64,000 nucleotides of DNA from Rhizobium sp. P32RR-XVIII (lineage in GTDB: Bacteria > Pseudomonadota > Alphaproteobacteria > Rhizobiales > Rhizobiaceae), in contig NZ_JABAIH010000003.1 in assembly GCF_012641395.1 (NCBI RefSeq), forward strand, positions 1 to 64,000. The letters are read 5' to 3'. Made by a program: the position numbers and the translations under genes. The notes under the pieces are model-generated. The model did no database searches. It had not been told where the DNA came from and worked only from the letters and a program-made list of their open reading frames with translations. Below, in pieces: positions 8,100-16,333 of the stretch. Each line of letters starts with the position of its first letter. Position 1 is the stretch's first letter.

Positions 8100-8609
8100 T
8101 CAATCCGCATCGACATACGGGATCTGTAGTTCACCCAGAACATCCTCATAGCTGGCCTGAGTGCTCGCGTTGTGGCCGGAAGTAGTGACGTCCGCGCGTG
8201 TGTGAATGTCCGCACTAATGCCGAGAATTTCGCCAACGGGGCAGAGGTTTGCGGCCTCCAGCAAGAATGCGCGCTGTTGCGCGTCGAGTTCTCCGTCTAG
8301 CACGAGAGTGCGCTGGAACGAATCTCTTTCGCCGTGGGCGCCGTGGTAGAAGCTGACGCCCACTTCCACGTGCTCCAGCGGAAGTTTATGGCGCCGAGCC
8401 TGAAAACGAACGGTCATAGCGGTGCATGCAGCCAGAGATGCGCTGAGAAGGTCGTAAGGATTGGGACCGGGAGATACGTGGCCGACTCCATCTGGGCCGC
8501 CGATAGCAAACTGAGATGTGTCGACATGACCAACCATTGCGCCATGATTGGTGGGGTCGCTCGCGACGACAACTTCGCGGAGCTTAGGTGCGTTATCCTG
8601 CGATGTCAT
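8100..8609 (-). CDS. OsmC/Ohr family peroxiredoxin-like protein
   Basis: A 169-residue OsmC-family protein. Both conserved cysteines are present: C62 in SLAACTAMTVRFQA, on the long central helix, and C123 in NLCPVG. In the family these reduce organic hydroperoxides with thiol donors. P-G-P-N-P-Y-D-L-L before the first cysteine is the OsmC signature. GGAAGGAAAG precedes the ATG at 8609. The flavin reductase gene ends 45 bases upstream on the same strand, so osmC may be the last gene of the sulfite-oxidase-like/flavin-reductase run. The length is slightly above the usual 140-150 residues. Confidence 0.9.
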   Translation of the reverse strand: MTSQDNAPKLREVVVASDPTNHGAMVGHVDTSQFAIGGPDGVGHVSPGPNPYDLLSASLAACTAMTVRFQARRHKLPLEHVEVGVSFYHGAHGERDSFQRTLVLDGELDAQQRAFLLEAANLCPVGEILGISADIHTRADVTTSGHNASTQASYEDVLGELQIPYVDAD

Positions 8610-8654
8610 AGAGCTTTCCTTCCATTGTGTGAGCGTGTCATGAAAGCGGCGTCG

Positions 8655-9401
8655 CTAGCCGCCATATCGTTCGGTCTTGATCACCGCGGCGTCCAACCCT
8701 GCCATTAGCGCTCCATCGGCTGCGATATCGACGAAGGGGTTTGATCCGCAGATAAATACATACGCAGGCACGTGATGGAGCCCGGCGATTAACTCGGCGA
8801 CTATCGCGTTATCGATGCGTCGCGCAAAGTCACAGGCGCGCGCTGGGGCCTCTCGAGTAATCGCCAGCGCCAACTTGAATGTCGGGTCAGCCATTTCCAA
8901 TGAGAACAGCTCATCGGCGAACAGCACATCGCGCTGTGTCCGAGATGACACGAGCAGTGCTGTCGGCACAGTCTGCGCCAGGTCGCCGCGTCGCCGGATC
9001 ATCGCCATCAGCGGCACGACACCAGACCCCGCCCCGATCAACAGTACTGGTGCGGTTGAACGTTCGGGCCACAGGAAGTGGCCGCCGAGCGGGCCACGCA
9101 ATTCGATTTCGTCGCCCACAGCCGCAATGTCATGGAAAAACGGAGAGACTTCACCGTCCGGGAGGCGTTCGACCGCAAGCTCAATGATATTCGAGGCACT
9201 CGGTGAAGAGGCGATCGAATAACTCCGCATCGCCACGTAGCCGTCCGGAGCCGTCAATCGCACATCGACGTGTTGACCGGCGATATGCGCAAATGGCTCG
9301 CTGAGCCGCAGGAAGAAGCTTTTGATGCTTGGCGTTTGCTGAATGATCTCGGCGATGATGCATGTCTGCCAAGACGCCGGTTGCGGGCCACCCTCAGTCA
9401 T
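8655..9401 (-). CDS. FAD-binding oxidoreductase (ferredoxin-NADP reductase type)
   Basis: A 248-residue two-domain flavoprotein. The FAD-binding R-x-Y-S motif is RSYSIAS at residues 59-65. The NAD(P)-binding domain starts with LLIGAGSGVVPLMAMIR, followed by FICGSNPFVD and the C-terminal E-R-Y-G-G. No 2Fe-2S domain is attached. Its start overlaps the end of the sulfite-oxidase-like gene by 8 bases, indicating translational coupling, so it probably passes electrons from NAD(P)H to, or from, that molybdoenzyme or an unlinked carrier. Confidence 0.88.
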   Translation of the reverse strand: MTEGGPQPASWQTCIIAEIIQQTPSIKSFFLRLSEPFAHIAGQHVDVRLTAPDGYVAMRSYSIASSPSASNIIELAVERLPDGEVSPFFHDIAAVGDEIELRGPLGGHFLWPERSTAPVLLIGAGSGVVPLMAMIRRRGDLAQTVPTALLVSSRTQRDVLFADELFSLEMADPTFKLALAITREAPARACDFARRIDNAIVAELIAGLHHVPAYVFICGSNPFVDIAADGALMAGLDAAVIKTERYGG

Positions 9402-9999
9402 TGGTGTACCGCTGCTCGCGCCACGGGTCGCCGTAAATGTGATATCCGCGCAATTCCCAGAAGCCTGCTTCGTCGCGTTCGGTAAATTGGAGCCCGTTTA
9501 CCCATTTGGCGGACTTCCAGAAGTAGAGGTGAGGGACGAGGAGTCGTGCCGGGCCGCCATGATCGCGGGGAAGCGGCTGCCCCTCGTAATTCAGAGCAAC
9601 CATGGCCTTTCCAGACGAAAGATCTGCAAGGGGAACATTTGTAGAGTAGCCATCGTAGCAGTGTGCGAGCACGAAATCAGTGGGACGCTCAACGCCGGCA
9701 TCGGCAAGGATGTCGTCGACGATCACGCCCTCCCAGGCGGTGTTGAGTTTTGACCACGATGTCACGCAATGAATGTCTCTCGTCATCTTAGTCTTGGGCA
9801 AAGCGTTGAACTCACTCCAGTTCCAAGCCTTGATGGGCCTCGGCCCGATCTTGAGGGTAAATTTCCAATCCGCTGTCTCGACGCGCGGGGTCGGCCCGGC
9901 CGTCAGGACAGGGAAGTGCTCGACAAGGTGCTGCCCCGGCGGAATTCGATCCAGCTGGTCTTCTCCCGAATTTCGGCTGGTAAAGCCTCTGGTCACCAT
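9394..9999 (-). CDS. Sulfite-oxidase-like molybdopterin oxidoreductase
   Basis: A 201-residue protein of the sulfite oxidase/MsrP molybdopterin fold. The molybdenum-ligating cysteine is C78 in DIHCVTSWSKL, and W-x-G-V-x-V-D-D-I-L and H-G-G-P-A-R-L-L-V-P follow in family order. No signal peptide is visible, so unlike MsrP it is probably cytoplasmic. The ATG at 9999 has AAAGGAGCTC upstream. The coupled flavin reductase gene suggests a two-component soluble system. The substrate is unknown; sulfite or an S- or N-oxide are family possibilities. Confidence 0.88.
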   Translation of the reverse strand: MVTRGFTSRNSGEDQLDRIPPGQHLVEHFPVLTAGPTPRVETADWKFTLKIGPRPIKAWNWSEFNALPKTKMTRDIHCVTSWSKLNTAWEGVIVDDILADAGVERPTDFVLAHCYDGYSTNVPLADLSSGKAMVALNYEGQPLPRDHGGPARLLVPHLYFWKSAKWVNGLQFTERDEAGFWELRGYHIYGDPWREQRYTND

Positions 10000-10234
10000 A
10001 GCGAGCTCCTTTGCGGCGTTACGGGTGCCTTCTTCACGATGAGGCCCCGAGCGTTCGAATGATTGGTCCACCGGCTTGGACGAATGCGCAGGTGGGTAGC
10101 AGCGCAAAGTAAGACTTGGTATTCAGGGTAGATCTCAGCGCTGCATCCGCCCAGCCGGTGCGTTCAATAATTAAATTCGACGACCATTCGGGTAAAGCTA
10201 TCGTATCCATAACGGGCAGGAATGCTCGGCGAAG

Positions 10235-11116
10235 TCAGCGTCGAAGCTCCGCGAAGAGGAAATCCGTGAACGCGCGCGCGGCGGGCTTGATGATATTTCC
10301 GCTCACGAACAATGCGCTGATTTCCATCGAGCCGAAGTCCCAGTCAGGCAGCACCCGCACGAGCGCCCCGGTCTCGATCTCTGCCTGCACGCTTGTTTCG
10401 CTCGACGCGGCGATTCCCAGCCCGGCGACGGCGCTTGCCGTGGCGCCTTCGTTGATGGTGATAGCGAGCTGGCCGTCCACGCGCACGGACACAACACGCC
10501 CGTCCTTGCGGAACGACAAAGTCGGCGAGGGATGCGCTGGACTGAGGATCACCGAGTGGTGCGCGAGGTCCGACGGCATCGTGGGCGTGCCACGCTCCCG
10601 GAGGTAGTCTGGGGAGGCCGCGAGTATCCTCGGCTGGTGGAGGAGTTTGCGCGCCGTCGCGCTCGAGTCGCGGAGGGCGCCGAACTGGAACGACACGTCG
10701 AGGCCCTCAGTCACGATGTCCGGGTAGCGGTCAGTCACCCGGAGCTCGATCTTCAGCGCCGGGTGCTGCTTCATAAACGCGGAAAGCCGCGGAATGATTT
10801 CCCTGAGCCCGAAACTTACCGGCGTGCCGACGCGAAGCACCCCTCGCAGCTCTCCGGTGCCGCGAGCCTCGTGGTCGGCCTCGTCGAGCGCCGCTAGGAT
10901 GGGCTCGACACGCATCAAATAGGCTGCTCCAGCGTCCGTCAGCGTGACGGCACGGGTTGTCCGGCTGAAGAGCGTCGCGCCGACATCGGCTTCCAACGCG
11001 GCGATGAGGCGTGAGGCCGAGGCCTGAGAGAGACCGAGTTCACGACCGGCGCTCGAAAAATTGCCCACGCGACCTGCGCGGGCAAACAGTTTCAGCGCTG
11101 TAAGTCGGTCGTTCAT
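10235..11116 (-). CDS. LysR family transcriptional regulator
   Basis: A 293-residue LysR regulator. The helix-turn-helix domain is in residues 1-60 (MNDRLTALKLFARAGRVGNF, then S-S-A-G-R-E-L-G-L-S-Q-A-S-A-S-R). LRVGTPVSFGLREIIPRL begins the effector domain, and GATASAVAGLGIAASSE is the usual C-terminal ligand-domain loop. It lies between the sulfite-oxidase-like gene and the WCPGC redoxin gene, all on the minus strand. Two small inverted repeats about 90-110 bases upstream of its start could be its own operator. Confidence 0.9.
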   Translation of the reverse strand: MNDRLTALKLFARAGRVGNFSSAGRELGLSQASASRLIAALEADVGATLFSRTTRAVTLTDAGAAYLMRVEPILAALDEADHEARGTGELRGVLRVGTPVSFGLREIIPRLSAFMKQHPALKIELRVTDRYPDIVTEGLDVSFQFGALRDSSATARKLLHQPRILAASPDYLRERGTPTMPSDLAHHSVILSPAHPSPTLSFRKDGRVVSVRVDGQLAITINEGATASAVAGLGIAASSETSVQAEIETGALVRVLPDWDFGSMEISALFVSGNIIKPAARAFTDFLFAELRR

Positions 11117-11200
11117 CGCTTCTCTATCTTACTCCTATTTCCCGGCTGGTCCGGGCGCCAAAATGCCACCTCTCGCCCGCGAAGATAACACCCGGGAATA

Positions 11201-11227
11201 GAGACATTGTCTCTCATTTATTGAGAG
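11201..11227 (-). promoter_or_regulatory. Overlapping inverted repeats upstream of the 10235-11116 lysR gene
   Basis: GAGACATTGTCTC at 11201-11213 (arms GAGAC/GTCTC) overlaps CTCTCATTTATTGAGAG at 11211-11227 (arms CTCTCA/TGAGAG). They sit about 85-110 bases before the start of the LysR gene, in the gap after the WCPGC redoxin gene. LysR regulators commonly bind such dyads near -65, so autoregulation is plausible. Confidence 0.4.
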
Positions 11228-11348
11228 GATTAAACCGCCGGCGCGACGACAGGACGCTCGAGCACAATGATATAAAGGCGCGTCAACGATGTGCGGCCAA
11301 TCGGCGTATATGACACGCCAAGCGCAGACACCTATGCCGCTCAGGTGA

Positions 11349-11960
11349 TTACACACGCCGTGCGCTCCAGAGCCGATCCAGGATTGGAAGGAGGTCCGTT
11401 GGGTTTGAGCGGTGAGTTTGATCCGGATCGACTTCCGAGTAAGCGATAACCCCGCTTTGATCGACAACGAACCGCGAGGGGATTGGAAGCGTCCAACTAT
11501 CCTCCCCGTGAAGGCGTGGCAGATCGATTCCACTTTTCAGATGCAACGTCTGGAGCAGTTCGGGGATACGCCAACGAACGCCGAACTGCAGCGCGACCTT
11601 CCCGCCTTTATCGCACAAGATTGGTAGCGTTATCTGCTTGGTCCTTCGGGTCCTTGCATTCTCCTCAATTGTCTGCGGCGATATGGCGACCAGCGAAGCT
11701 CCACGTGCCTCGATTAATGGGCGGACCTCTTCGAGCGCCCTTAAGCCGCGAATGCAACCGGGACACCAGCCGCCGCTATAGAAAACCAAAAGGAGCGGAC
11801 CGTGGCGCAGTATCGATGCCAAGGAGGTGTCCACGCCATCTTGGTTGGGTAGACAGAAGTCCGGTACGCGTCGTCCGGCGGCTAATGCGTTCTCGGTTTG
11901 GCCAGCGGCCTTCAGGTATTCCGCGGCCTGCGCTAGGGCGATCGTGATATCAGTGTTCAT
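11349..11960 (-). CDS. Redoxin/AhpC-TSA-like protein (WCPGC)
   Basis: A 203-residue redoxin-family protein, the third in 8 kb. Here the redox pair is in FYSGGWCPGC, C66 and C69. R-V-P-D-F-C-L-P-N-Q-D-G precedes it and IPSRFVVDQSGVIAYSEV is the C-terminal strand pair. C36 in the substrate-side loop could add a third redox cysteine. The N-terminal extension is shorter than in the other two paralogues. Copy D of the conserved upstream element lies about 140 bases before its ATG, linking it with the two kinase-like genes. It probably reduces peroxide or disulfide. Confidence 0.85.
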   Translation of the reverse strand: MNTDITIALAQAAEYLKAAGQTENALAAGRRVPDFCLPNQDGVDTSLASILRHGPLLLVFYSGGWCPGCIRGLRALEEVRPLIEARGASLVAISPQTIEENARTRRTKQITLPILCDKGGKVALQFGVRWRIPELLQTLHLKSGIDLPRLHGEDSWTLPIPSRFVVDQSGVIAYSEVDPDQTHRSNPTDLLPILDRLWSARRV

Positions 11961-12098
11961 TTCCGGCGTCCTGCTTTCCGAACAGCTGGCGTTTCAATGC
12001 CGAGCCGGACAACAAGGGTTTCTCTCAATAGCCGCCATCGGCAACCTCGACTTATTCAGCTCCGTCAGGAGCCGGTCGCAGATCGCCCGAGCCGGCGG

Positions 12099-12128
12099 CT
12101 CGGCCATAGAGTCCGCAACATATTATCG
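12099..12128 (-). promoter_or_regulatory. Conserved upstream element, copy D (before redoxin gene)
   Basis: On the minus strand the stretch reads ATAATATGTTGC followed by GGACTCTATGGCCGAG. The GACTCTATGGC core equals that of copy B, and ATAA lies 18 bases before TATGGC, against 21 in copies B and C. It is about 140 bases upstream of the redoxin start at 11960. The rest of the 302-base gap (11961-12262) holds only this element and the palindrome at 12220; I see no gene. Confidence 0.45.
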
Positions 12129-12219
12129 CTGGACAGAACAGAACGGTCTGTAACCGCCGACAAAATGCCAATCCAAGGGACCCCAATGTCAAAGCTCAAG
12201 AGGGGATTTTTGCGGGAGC

Positions 12220-12256
12220 GCATGCAATCACCCGCGTTGCGCGGGTGATTGCATGC
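12220..12256. repeat. Perfect 17-bp palindrome after dps
   Basis: GCATGCAATCACCCGCG at 12220-12236 and its exact complement at 12240-12256, separated by TTG. It sits 6 bases past the dps stop. It would form a very stable hairpin and may end or protect the dps transcript, but no T-run follows on either strand, so a classical terminator is not certain. Confidence 0.7.
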
Positions 12257-12262
12257 TCGGGG

Positions 12263-12778
12263 TTAAGCTCTCCTGGTCACCTCGAACAGGAACCATGTGC
12301 GACGTTCGGCCTCGTCGATCCAGTTTTCCATCAGGCTGGCCGTGGCGACATCGCCATGCTCGTCGCAGACATTGTGGGTCTGCCGCAGGTGTTGGGTAAG
12401 CGCCAGGTTGTCTTCCTTCAGCTCGGCCAGCATGTCTTCGGGTGTGACGAAATCCGCATCATTGTCCTCGATATGCTTCACCCTGGCGATGTGGCCGATC
12501 GAGCGGATCGTTGTGCCGCCGATTTTGCGGGCTCTTTCCGCGATTTCGTCCGTCATCGCGAAAATCTGCGCGGCCTGCTCATCGAGAAGGAGGTGATAAT
12601 CCCGGAAATGCGGGCCTGATATGTGCCAATGGAAGTTTTTGGTCTTGACGTAAAGCGCGAACACGTCCGCCAGAAGCGCAGTGAGGGCGGCCGAAATATC
12701 CTTGGTGGCATTGGAGCCGAGATTGCTCGGTGTGTCGAGCGGCGCTTCGCGCCGCTTTCTCGCGTCTTCCATACTCAT
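12263..12778 (-). CDS. dps: Dps, DNA-protecting ferritin-like protein
   Basis: A 171-residue Dps-type mini-ferritin. The ferroxidase-site residues lie in NFHWHISGPHFRDYHLLLDE at about residues 48-67, at the subunit interface in known Dps. The N-terminal lysine/arginine-rich tail (MSMEDARKRREAP) could bind DNA. It forms 12-subunit cages that oxidise Fe(II) with hydrogen peroxide, limiting Fenton damage. GAGGGA precedes the ATG. The upstream gap to the kinase-like gene is 108 bases. The stable palindrome follows the stop. The length is normal for the longer Dps class. Confidence 0.93.
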   Translation of the reverse strand: MSMEDARKRREAPLDTPSNLGSNATKDISAALTALLADVFALYVKTKNFHWHISGPHFRDYHLLLDEQAAQIFAMTDEIAERARKIGGTTIRSIGHIARVKHIEDNDADFVTPEDMLAELKEDNLALTQHLRQTHNVCDEHGDVATASLMENWIDEAERRTWFLFEVTRRA

Positions 12779-12886
12779 TTTGATCCCTCATTCAGGTTTG
12801 ATGCAGTCTTGGTGTTCGTCGCGGAATGGCTCCGAACAAGCAGTTTTGCGAAATTGAGTCTGCACGTTTGCGACGTGCCGGCCCTT

Positions 12887-13825
12887 TCACGTTAATGCGA
12901 CATGGCCGGTCCGCCGTCGATGACTAGCTACGCCGGACCATGTCGCAGGGAGCATCATCATTCGCACCGCCGTTCCGATGCCGACCGCGGACTCGATCTC
13001 AATAGCGCCGCCGCTCTCTTGAACAAATTGCCGCACTTGGCCGAGACCGAGACCCGAACCCTGCCCAACGGGCTTCGTCGTGAAATTGGTGTCGAACGCT
13101 CGCCGGAGCACGTCGTCTGTCATGCCGCTTCCGTTGTCCGCGACGATGACTTCTACCGCCCCAGTCACCGTTCCTGGACGCGGCACATTGTTCTTCGCGG
13201 AGATTACGACCTCGCCACCGTCTTGCAGCGCCGCGCTCGCATTACGGCACAAGTTGAGAAGCGCGAAGTAAAGGTCCTCTGGATCGGTGGCAAAATCGGA
13301 GAGATCTTGCGCAATCTCGGTGCGAAGTGACCGACCGGGACCGATGGCGTGCCGCAAATCCTCCGTTGCCGCGACAAGGTCCCGCCGAGTCGTGATATTC
13401 GCATGTCGATTTTGCTGAATAGAATTTCCACCTAAGAGTTTGCGACTCGAAACCGCGGCGCGCTGCACTGCGTGCCGCATTTGGTCGACAATCCGTTTCC
13501 TTCCCTCGACCTCCGTCTGGCGCTCCCAGAGCCGCAGCCCACAATCGATCGTGGCAAGGAGGTTTGTGATGTCGTGCAGAATCGCTTTGGCGGCCTCTCC
13601 TATGGCGGCGGTGTCTTGATCTTGCGTCAGCGGAATAGAGTGCGAGACACTAGTCAGCGGTAAATTGCGGCACATCACGCCGGAAATTTCACCATCTCTG
13701 CCAATCGTACGGATCTGGACCCTCCTCACGGCTGGGGCGATGTCGCACTCAAGCGATGATAGATGCCGGACGTCGGCGTGAAAAATCCGAGGCATGACGA
13801 CTTCAATTACCTCGTTGCTTTGCAT
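12887..13825 (-). CDS. Sensorless histidine-kinase-like protein (HD-x-x-N box)
   Basis: A 312-residue protein ending in a complete GHKL ATPase domain: N-box NLCRNASAAL, G1 DNGSGMTDDV and G2 GSGLGLGQVRQF. The phospho-acceptor helix is ILHDITNLLATIDCGL, H84, the H-D-x-x-N type. The first 70 residues form no recognisable sensor domain or membrane segment and contain a V-x-I-R-T-I-G-R-D-G-E-I-S-G-V strand pair. No response regulator is nearby. It is paralogous to the plus-strand gene at 19513, and both carry the same upstream element. It probably phosphorylates an unlinked regulator in the cytoplasm. Confidence 0.8.
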   Translation of the reverse strand: MQSNEVIEVVMPRIFHADVRHLSSLECDIAPAVRRVQIRTIGRDGEISGVMCRNLPLTSVSHSIPLTQDQDTAAIGEAAKAILHDITNLLATIDCGLRLWERQTEVEGRKRIVDQMRHAVQRAAVSSRKLLGGNSIQQNRHANITTRRDLVAATEDLRHAIGPGRSLRTEIAQDLSDFATDPEDLYFALLNLCRNASAALQDGGEVVISAKNNVPRPGTVTGAVEVIVADNGSGMTDDVLRRAFDTNFTTKPVGQGSGLGLGQVRQFVQESGGAIEIESAVGIGTAVRMMMLPATWSGVASHRRRTGHVALT

Positions 13826-13933
13826 AGCGACCTTCCTGGCTTTTCAATCTGGCATCGTGTTCCGCGTGTCGATCGCGGTACCGAAAGTGTTTGGTGTGAC
13901 AATGCTTTGGAGAATGACCTTGCAACGCCGGCG

Positions 13934-13977
13934 AGGGAAATCACCTCTTGCCATAGAGTCGATAGACGATCGTTATA
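13934..13977 (-). promoter_or_regulatory. Conserved upstream element, copy B (before kinase-like gene 1)
   Basis: On the minus strand it starts ATAACGATCGTCTATCGACT, continues C-TATGGC-A and ends AGAGGTGATTTCCCT. Counted over 43 positions it matches copy C at 37. It lies about 110 bases upstream of the ATG at 13825. The remaining gap up to 14121 (296 bases in all) shows no gene I can support, only an inverted repeat at 14078. Confidence 0.55.
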
Positions 13978-14077
13978 GCCGGTCGCCGCACGGCGCTCTC
14001 GGACACGATTAATACGGCCAGCGGCCTGACGATCGATCCGGACGGCAACAATGTCGAGGCGCCCATGGGCTCCGGAC

Positions 14078-14113
14078 CGTCATCCCGCGCGCCGCGAGGC
14101 GCACGGGATGACG
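14078..14113. repeat. Inverted repeat after the molybdenum hydroxylase gene
   Basis: CGTCATCCCGCGCGCC at 14078-14093 pairs with GGCGCACGGGATGACG at 14098-14113 with one mismatch. It lies 8 bases past the stop of the 14122-16329 gene on the minus strand. No T-run follows, but it is a likely transcript end for the redox operon. Confidence 0.5.
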
Positions 14114-14121
14114 CGCGAGGA

Positions 14122-16329
14122 CTATGACGACGACTTCAGCGAATTTGTATCGATCGGCAGGCTGCGCAGACGCTTGCTGGTCGCGGCGAAGATCGCATTT
14201 GTCACTGCAGCACTGACAACAGCTGTCGGAGCTTCGCCAACGCCACCTGGAGCTTCCGCGTTCTTAATCAAGTGCGTCTCCACCACCGGTACCTCGTCGA
14301 TACGCATCGGCAGATAGCTGTCGAAATTGCTCTGCTCGACGCGTCCATCCTTGAAGGTGATCGAGCCATGGAGCGCAGCGGTCAGCCCGAAAAGCGTTCC
14401 ACCTTGAATCTGTGCTTCGATCGTATCTGGATTGACGTACATGCCGCAGTCAATCGCACAGACGATCCGCTTGACTTTGACAGAGCCATCGGCTGCCACT
14501 TCGACCTCGGCGACCTGCGACGTATAACTTCCGTATGCGAATTGTACCGAAATCCCGCGGCCATGCCGTGCGGGGAGTGGTGATCCCCACCCGGCTTTTT
14601 CCGCGGCAAGCGACAGAACAGCAAGCGCTCGCGGATTGTGGCCGAGCAATCCCTTGCGATAAGCGACGGGATCCTGTTTCGCGGCATACGCGAGCTCATC
14701 TATGAAGCTTTCGACTACAAAAACATTATGAGTCGGTCCGACGCCGCGCCACCAGGACGTCCGGACACCAGGGGGTTCGACCCGGACAAAGTCGACGTGG
14801 ATATTGGGGAGTGCATATGGCGGCTCGGCCGCCGCTTCTACGGCATCGGGGTCCAATCCGTCCTTGAAGTAAGGGGGATAATAGCGAGCCATGACCGAGG
14901 AGCCGGCGATCCGATGCGTCCAGGCAACCGGCTTGCCGGCCGCGTCAAGTCCGGCTGACAGCCGGTCGAGATAGTACGGCCGATACATATCGTGCTGGAT
15001 GTCTTCCTCGCGGCTCCAGATCACCTTCACCGGACCATCGACGTGCTTGGCGATCTTGACGGCGAGGATCGTGCCATCAGGTTCCAGCCTTCGGCCGAAG
15101 CCACCGCCAATCAGATGATTGTGAATTTTGATTGCATCCTTTGGCAGGCCGGTGAGTTCGGCCACCTGCGACTGCGTGATCGTAGGCGCCTGTGTCCCGA
15201 CCCAGATGTCGCAGCGATCCTTCTGCAGATGAACGGTGCAGTTCATCGGCTCCATCGCCGCATGGGCCAGGAAAGGCACCTGATAGATGGCGTCAACCCG
15301 TTGCGCGGCCTCCGTAAGAGCCTTCCCTGCATCGCCGACGTTACGGGCGACCACGCCCGGCTTTTGGGATTCCTCCTCCAATTGCTTGACGATATCGGCG
15401 TTGCTGACCTTGCTGTTCGGCCCGTCGTCCCACGTGATGGCGGCGGCCTCGAGCCCCTTCTTCGCCGCGCCCGTGTGATCCGCCACCACAGCAACAGCTT
15501 CATCGATGTTGACCACTTGCCGGACGCCCTTCACTGCCAACGCGGCCTTCTCGTCCACCGTTTTCGCCTTGCCACCGAGCACGGGCGAAATAGCAACCGC
15601 TGCAACCTTCATACCCGGCAGTCGCGTATCGATACCGTAGAGCGCGCGCCCATCGACCTTTATCGGGGAATCCACGCGCTTGGCGCGTGTGCCGATCAGG
15701 GTGAAATCCTTCGGATCCTTCAATTTGACGTTTGCCGCAGGCGGCACAGGCAATTTCGCCGCGGCCTTCGCAAGTTGGCCGTAGCTCAGATGCTTCGAGC
15801 CTGACGCATCGAACACGACGCCGTCCTTGGCGCGGCAAGTCGCTGGATCGACATTCCAGCGCTTTGCGGCTGCCGCAATAAGCAGATTACGACCCACTGC
15901 CCCTGCCTGACGCAGCGGTGTCCAGAAGGCGCGGACGGAGGCGGAACCACCTGTATTTTGAATGCCTATGATCGAATTGACGTAAAGCGCATGATTTGGC
16001 GGCGCATGCTGAACCTGAATCTGGTCAAGCTTCACTTCCAGTTCTTCAGCGAGAAGCATCGACAGCGACGTGTAAACCCCCTGCCCCATCTCGACCATCG
16101 GCATGATCAGGGTCACAGCGCCGGTTGGATTGATCCGTATAAATCCGTTCGGCGCGAAAATACCCGTGACCTCGTTTTCGACCACCTGCGAAGCAGGTGC
16201 CGCGAAGACGGGCTCCGTGCTTGCGCCGGTCAGCGCAAAACCAAGCAGCAAGCCTGTGCCCTGAAGAAAGGCGCGCCGCGGCATCGCTGTTTCATCGACA
16301 ATCTGCTTTTTCAGAACAAGCTCATCCAT
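14122..16329 (-). CDS. Molybdenum hydroxylase large subunit (IorB-like, periplasmic)
   Basis: A 735-residue molybdopterin-binding subunit of the xanthine dehydrogenase superfamily, in the two-subunit isoquinoline 1-oxidoreductase/aldehyde oxidase branch. Residues 16-45 look like a Tat signal (PRRAFLQGTGLLLGFALTG). Cofactor-binding stretches seen include VEMGQGVYTSLSMLLAEEL, GGGFGRRL and, near the C-terminus, GGVGEAPTAVVSAAV with the family glutamate. It starts 4 bases after the 2Fe-2S subunit stop. No FAD subunit and no XdhC-type chaperone is encoded nearby, so electrons probably go to a cytochrome. The substrate is unknown; aldehydes or N-heterocycles are typical. Confidence 0.88.
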   Translation of the reverse strand: MDELVLKKQIVDETAMPRRAFLQGTGLLLGFALTGASTEPVFAAPASQVVENEVTGIFAPNGFIRINPTGAVTLIMPMVEMGQGVYTSLSMLLAEELEVKLDQIQVQHAPPNHALYVNSIIGIQNTGGSASVRAFWTPLRQAGAVGRNLLIAAAAKRWNVDPATCRAKDGVVFDASGSKHLSYGQLAKAAAKLPVPPAANVKLKDPKDFTLIGTRAKRVDSPIKVDGRALYGIDTRLPGMKVAAVAISPVLGGKAKTVDEKAALAVKGVRQVVNIDEAVAVVADHTGAAKKGLEAAAITWDDGPNSKVSNADIVKQLEEESQKPGVVARNVGDAGKALTEAAQRVDAIYQVPFLAHAAMEPMNCTVHLQKDRCDIWVGTQAPTITQSQVAELTGLPKDAIKIHNHLIGGGFGRRLEPDGTILAVKIAKHVDGPVKVIWSREEDIQHDMYRPYYLDRLSAGLDAAGKPVAWTHRIAGSSVMARYYPPYFKDGLDPDAVEAAAEPPYALPNIHVDFVRVEPPGVRTSWWRGVGPTHNVFVVESFIDELAYAAKQDPVAYRKGLLGHNPRALAVLSLAAEKAGWGSPLPARHGRGISVQFAYGSYTSQVAEVEVAADGSVKVKRIVCAIDCGMYVNPDTIEAQIQGGTLFGLTAALHGSITFKDGRVEQSNFDSYLPMRIDEVPVVETHLIKNAEAPGGVGEAPTAVVSAAVTNAIFAATSKRLRSLPIDTNSLKSSS

Positions 16330-16333
16330 GATT

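Noticed and set aside
12220..12256. CRISPR repeat or transposon end
   Set aside because: The palindrome occurs once in the window with no spacers, no second copy and no transposase gene.
13991..14077. Possible coding fragment in plus frame (A-S-G-L-T-I-D-P-D-G-N-N-V)
   Set aside because: The peptide looks protein-like, but it is short, has no start or RBS and matches no family I can name.
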